Shown: piece by piece, positions 61,700-64,000 of the stretch
How positions within the stretch are numbered: position 1 is the stretch's first letter
Layout: every line of letters starts with the position of its first letter
Source of the DNA: [Leptolyngbya] sp. JSC-1
GTDB taxonomy: Bacteria > Cyanobacteriota > Cyanobacteriia > Elainellales > Elainellaceae
Length of the DNA stretch: 64,000 bases
Assembly: GCA_000733415.1 (NCBI GenBank)
Contig: KL662191.1
Span: 4,977,379-5,041,378, forward strand
Direction of reading: 5' to 3'
The notes under the pieces: generated by a model
Seen by the model: only the letters and a program-made list of their open reading frames with translations
Databases searched by the model: none
What the model was told of the DNA's origin: nothing
Position numbers and translations under genes: made by a program

Positions 61700-62080
61700 C
61701 TAGCGATTATATGGTTGCTCCATTCTTAGCCCTGGTATAACTCGATAATGCTTAGTATTGAAAGTGCATAGAGTAAAGTTCTGACCTACAGCGCAGGCGG
61801 CGATCAAAGAATCAATTAACCCTACCCTATGTGACAAATGGTAAGCCGTGAAATCAGACAGAGCACGCGCACAGTCAATCTCAGTAGGCCAGACTACAGG
61901 TAGTGGTGCGACAAGTTGTAAGGCTTTACGAACTTGTTGCTTATTTTGTGCGTCCTGAATCAACTCCATAACAACGAAGCCAGGAATACTTGGCAGTTCT
62001 TGAAGAGAGGCAAACCAACTTAAAGCAGGTGTGAAGCCCCTTTGAATATCAATAAAAATATCGGTATCAAGTAGATACAT
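61700..62080 (-). CDS. PIN-domain (VapC-type) toxin
   Basis: About 126 residues from the ATG at 62080. The first acidic motif is MYLLDTDIFIDI; the second includes VVMELIQDA; the third is RVGLIDSLIAACAV and CTFNTKHYRVIPGL at the end. All PIN positions are present. A longer start at 62098 (MNLGGC) is possible but overlaps the antitoxin. It is coupled to the antitoxin gene directly upstream and ends 7 bp from attC-like site 1, as a cassette gene should. Confidence 0.85.
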   Translation of the reverse strand: MYLLDTDIFIDIQRGFTPALSWFASLQELPSIPGFVVMELIQDAQNKQQVRKALQLVAPLPVVWPTEIDCARALSDFTAYHLSHRVGLIDSLIAACAVGQNFTLCTFNTKHYRVIPGLRMEQPYNR

Positions 62081-62094
62081 GCAGCCACCTAGAT

Positions 62095-62355
62095 TCACTC
62101 ACGGGTTTCTGCTTCACGCCGTAACCTACGAGCATGTTCTTGGCTATCAGTAATATCAGGACGCGAGCTAATGACTCCGCTACTTTCCCAATAGCTAACG
62201 AGTTCTGCACCTGTTTTTGGAGGGTTTTGAAGAAATGGGCGAAACCAGAGAACCCGTAGGATATATTCTGCCAAAGGCAACTTTAGCTGAGTTGCTTCAA
62301 AAGATAACTCATCTTCAAGTTCTGAGGGCAGATCTAAAGTGATAAGCACTGACAT
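62095..62355 (-). CDS. Antitoxin partner of the PIN toxin
   Basis: About 86 residues from the ATG at 62355 (MSVLITLDLPSELEDELSFE). Short helical protein of ribbon-helix or helical type with a proline segment (LQNPPKTGAEL) and a charged C-terminus (QEHARRLRREAETRE). No exact family recognised. It lies upstream of the PIN toxin with the two genes almost touching, the usual TA order. Confidence 0.75.
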   Translation of the reverse strand: MSVLITLDLPSELEDELSFEATQLKLPLAEYILRVLWFRPFLQNPPKTGAELVSYWESSGVISSRPDITDSQEHARRLRREAETRE

Positions 62356-62486
62356 CCTCCATCTCAAGCTAGTGGATATGATTTCTGGTTGATGTGTCTC
62401 AAAGAGATCTATCTCCGCAATGACTTAAGGTGATTAACACCATCAGAAGAAACTCTCATATATTTTAGTTTTCCATCTTTGCGTGT

Positions 62487-62966
62487 TTAAAAAAGTAGTT
62501 TCTTTTCAGAGAGATTTTGTAAAGAACGGGAAGGGTTTGACAATTTGATACCATGTTCTAATAAAGACTTGTTGACCTCTGAAGTCTTGAAGTCGTTTTG
62601 TGGTGACTGTTTCTGGACGTAGTAAGCGGTAATAAGTGCTTTTTCTAAATCATTGATGTCATCCTTAAATCCGTGAAGCCATTCACCAAAGGTGTTAGGA
62701 ACTTGAAGTTCTCTTTCACTTGTAGATGCAAGTTTCTCTTGCTCCACTTCTGCTACAGCAGCAATTTCCTCCTGCTCAACAATGCTCTCTTCATCCAATG
62801 AGTTATTTGTTGATAATAATGCTATGTAGTCGGCAATGGTATCTATGTTAGCAAGCTGACCTTCAACAAATTGTTCTGAGCCTTCCAACTCAACTTCACC
62901 TGTTTTAAAGTTGATTCTTGCTTTTGCTAGCTTACTCATTTCTAAATCTTCATTTCTTGATTCCAT
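62487..62966 (-). CDS. Small protein with interrupted winged-helix C-terminus
   Basis: 159 residues; starts at 62966 or at the internal ATG 62939 (MSKLAKARINF). The N-terminal part contains FKTGEVELEGSEQF; a charged middle follows; the C-terminus LEKALITAYYVQKQSPQNDF then KTSEVNKSLLEHGIKLSNPS looks like a helix-turn-helix. Directly after the TAA stop at 62487 the same frame continues TRKDGKLKYMRVSSDGVNHL and KSLRR to a stop at 62409, resembling the missing wing. So the gene appears shortened by a nonsense change. It overlaps the HEPN-like gene upstream by 17 bp. Confidence 0.68.
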   Translation of the reverse strand: MESRNEDLEMSKLAKARINFKTGEVELEGSEQFVEGQLANIDTIADYIALLSTNNSLDEESIVEQEEIAAVAEVEQEKLASTSERELQVPNTFGEWLHGFKDDINDLEKALITAYYVQKQSPQNDFKTSEVNKSLLEHGIKLSNPSRSLQNLSEKKLLF

Positions 62967-63687
62967 TTTTGTACAATAGCTCCTCTATAGCTGCTCTATA
63001 TTCCAATATCACTTTCTGAATATCTGACCTTCTTGCATTGTAATAAATTTTATGCGCAGAAAAATTTCCGATCGCCCGAAAGTCTTCTAAGCAGGATTTT
63101 GTATTCCTAGACAACGATAGTTTTGGATTATTGATCGCATTTGAAACTATGTCAGAAAGCATTTTATAGTTGCCGTTAAAATCTCTTATTTCAGCATCTA
63201 TGCCTCGATGTTCGTAGGAATGAATTAGACAAATTTCTAATAGCCTTCGCATTAAAACTGCACAGCCGTCAAAAATATTATTTTCATATGAAGCATTGAT
63301 CTGCTTCGACAGAGACTCTATATAGCCGCGAGTTTTCTCATAAAGTGAAGCTGGCAAAATTGTATCTGTTGCTTCTATCTCTTCACTCTTCTCACTTATA
63401 AATGAATGCTCTCTTCTTAGAGAATTTAACTCATTAGCATGAAATCTAAAAGACTCTTGCCCTCTGCCTTTTACAAAAGATCGAGACTTGCTCAAATTCT
63501 GCTTCAATCGGGACTTATTTGGCTTATGTAAGCCTAGCTTCTCAAACCAATCACATACCGAATCCACCGAAAATTCAAAATCTTCCTGATGACTGTGGTG
63601 ATAAAACGCTAGTAGTCTAACTTTGTCAATTTCTGCTTGCGTAAGCAAATCAGTTTTTTCTATGAAACTGTTGAGCGAAATTGCCAT
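62950..63687 (-). CDS. HEPN/DUF4145-like protein with N-terminal winged-helix-like region
   Basis: 245 residues. The C-terminal half has the DUF4145/HEPN-type end: CAVLMRRLLEICLIHSYEHR, then DFRAIGNFSAHKIYYNARRS, where the Arg-x7-His pair is the likely RNase-type motif. The N-terminal half (residues about 15-80) contains DKVRLLAFYHHSHQEDFEFS, then VDSVCDWFEKLGL and LKQNLSKSRSFVKG, which resembles the helix-turn-helix of the downstream partner gene. HEPN proteins are often RNases in TA or defence systems. The two genes overlap and probably act together. Confidence 0.75.
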   Translation of the reverse strand: MAISLNSFIEKTDLLTQAEIDKVRLLAFYHHSHQEDFEFSVDSVCDWFEKLGLHKPNKSRLKQNLSKSRSFVKGRGQESFRFHANELNSLRREHSFISEKSEEIEATDTILPASLYEKTRGYIESLSKQINASYENNIFDGCAVLMRRLLEICLIHSYEHRGIDAEIRDFNGNYKMLSDIVSNAINNPKLSLSRNTKSCLEDFRAIGNFSAHKIYYNARRSDIQKVILEYRAAIEELLYKNGIKK

Positions 63688-63782
63688 ACTTGTGGACTGC
63701 TGCTAGACCTGTAGCTATATTAGGCAGATCATAGCTCAACTACAGGAATTTGGCACATCTAGAGGAAAAGGGTGATGAGCAG

Positions 63783-63868
63783 GCTAACGGTGCTGTTCAG
63801 CGGTTGCAGATCAAACTTGCTTTCAACACCACCCAGAACCGACAATCCGCTGCAACAGCGTTGTTAGC
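63783..63868. repeat. attC-like recombination site 2
   Basis: 86 bp. Left GCTAACGGTGCTGTTCAGCGG and right CCGCTGCAACAGCGTTGTTAGC are imperfect inverted repeats, with one extra base in the right arm at the same place as in site 1. The centre contains GCAGATC and ACCGACAATCC, shared with site 1. The HEPN-like gene starts about 96 bp to the left. Sequence beyond 63868 holds no gene I can support. Confidence 0.6.
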
Positions 63869-64000
63869 TGGAGCACGCACCGATTGTTTTGGCTGAACTG
63901 GACTTTGCCACTCATAAGCTAGCCTCAACCCCCTGTCCTCGCCCACCGTATCCTGGGTGCTTTGCGACACCACAAACCATCTCACACTACGGTCTCAACC

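Noticed and set aside
63797..63985. 62-codon minus-strand frame overlapping attC-like site 2
   Set aside because: Runs through the inverted-repeat site and has no recognisable features.

Overview
The window looks like chromosomal DNA of a cyanobacterium, most likely a filamentous one (inference). Supporting signs are an efp-accB pair, a geranylgeranyl-reductase-type enzyme, a CYP38/TLP38-like cyclophilin, a KaiB-like protein, the fused NADH-oxidoreductase/SelD protein, DUF29 and DUF4278 proteins, four HIP1 octamers (GCGATCGC near 20522, 42671, 43823 and 48662) and many short heptameric tandem repeats between genes. No rRNA, tRNA or CRISPR array was recognised.

Region 1-15000 is core-like: ferredoxin, riboflavin synthase, a Fur/Zur regulator, a KaiB-like protein divergent from an OmpR-family response regulator with an 11-bp repeat array in front of it, an ABC-transporter ATPase, hemB, small hypotheticals and ileS. 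Region 15000-25000 holds two secreted-type serine peptidases (one with RTX repeats), a LysR/DJ-1 pair, and a possible small Cys-rich peptide gene ahead of a PQQ-type beta-propeller gene and divergent from a LuxR regulator. Region 25000-30700 is a run of three large membrane proteins of glycosyltransferase-C/DUF2079 type. Region 30800-47100 is housekeeping: UvrD-like helicase, split ThrE exporter, AI-2E transporter, UbiH-type hydroxylase, thiL, cyclophilin, efp, accB, pyrH-frr, agmatinase-like enzyme and FKBP.

Region 47100-57700 contains the SelD fusion, a dead ISAzo13-type transposase, a GH1 glycosidase, two CAX-type cation exchangers around a cupin gene, a ferritin-like protein and a phosphodiesterase-type hydrolase. 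A MITE-like repeat occurs twice in opposite orientation, near 27.1 kb and 47.3 kb.

Region 57700-64000 is an accessory island. It holds a truncated TauE/SafE gene, two IS3-family elements or remnants, several broken toxin-antitoxin modules, one TA pair whose toxin is cut by an IS end, and a block of minus-strand genes (PIN toxin and antitoxin, a HEPN/DUF4145-like protein and a partner with a related winged-helix-like segment) bounded by two related attC-like inverted-repeat sites of about 85 bp. This is the best candidate for an undescribed arrangement: an integron-cassette-like (CALIN-type) array in a cyanobacterium carrying toxin or defence genes, with no integrase in the window.
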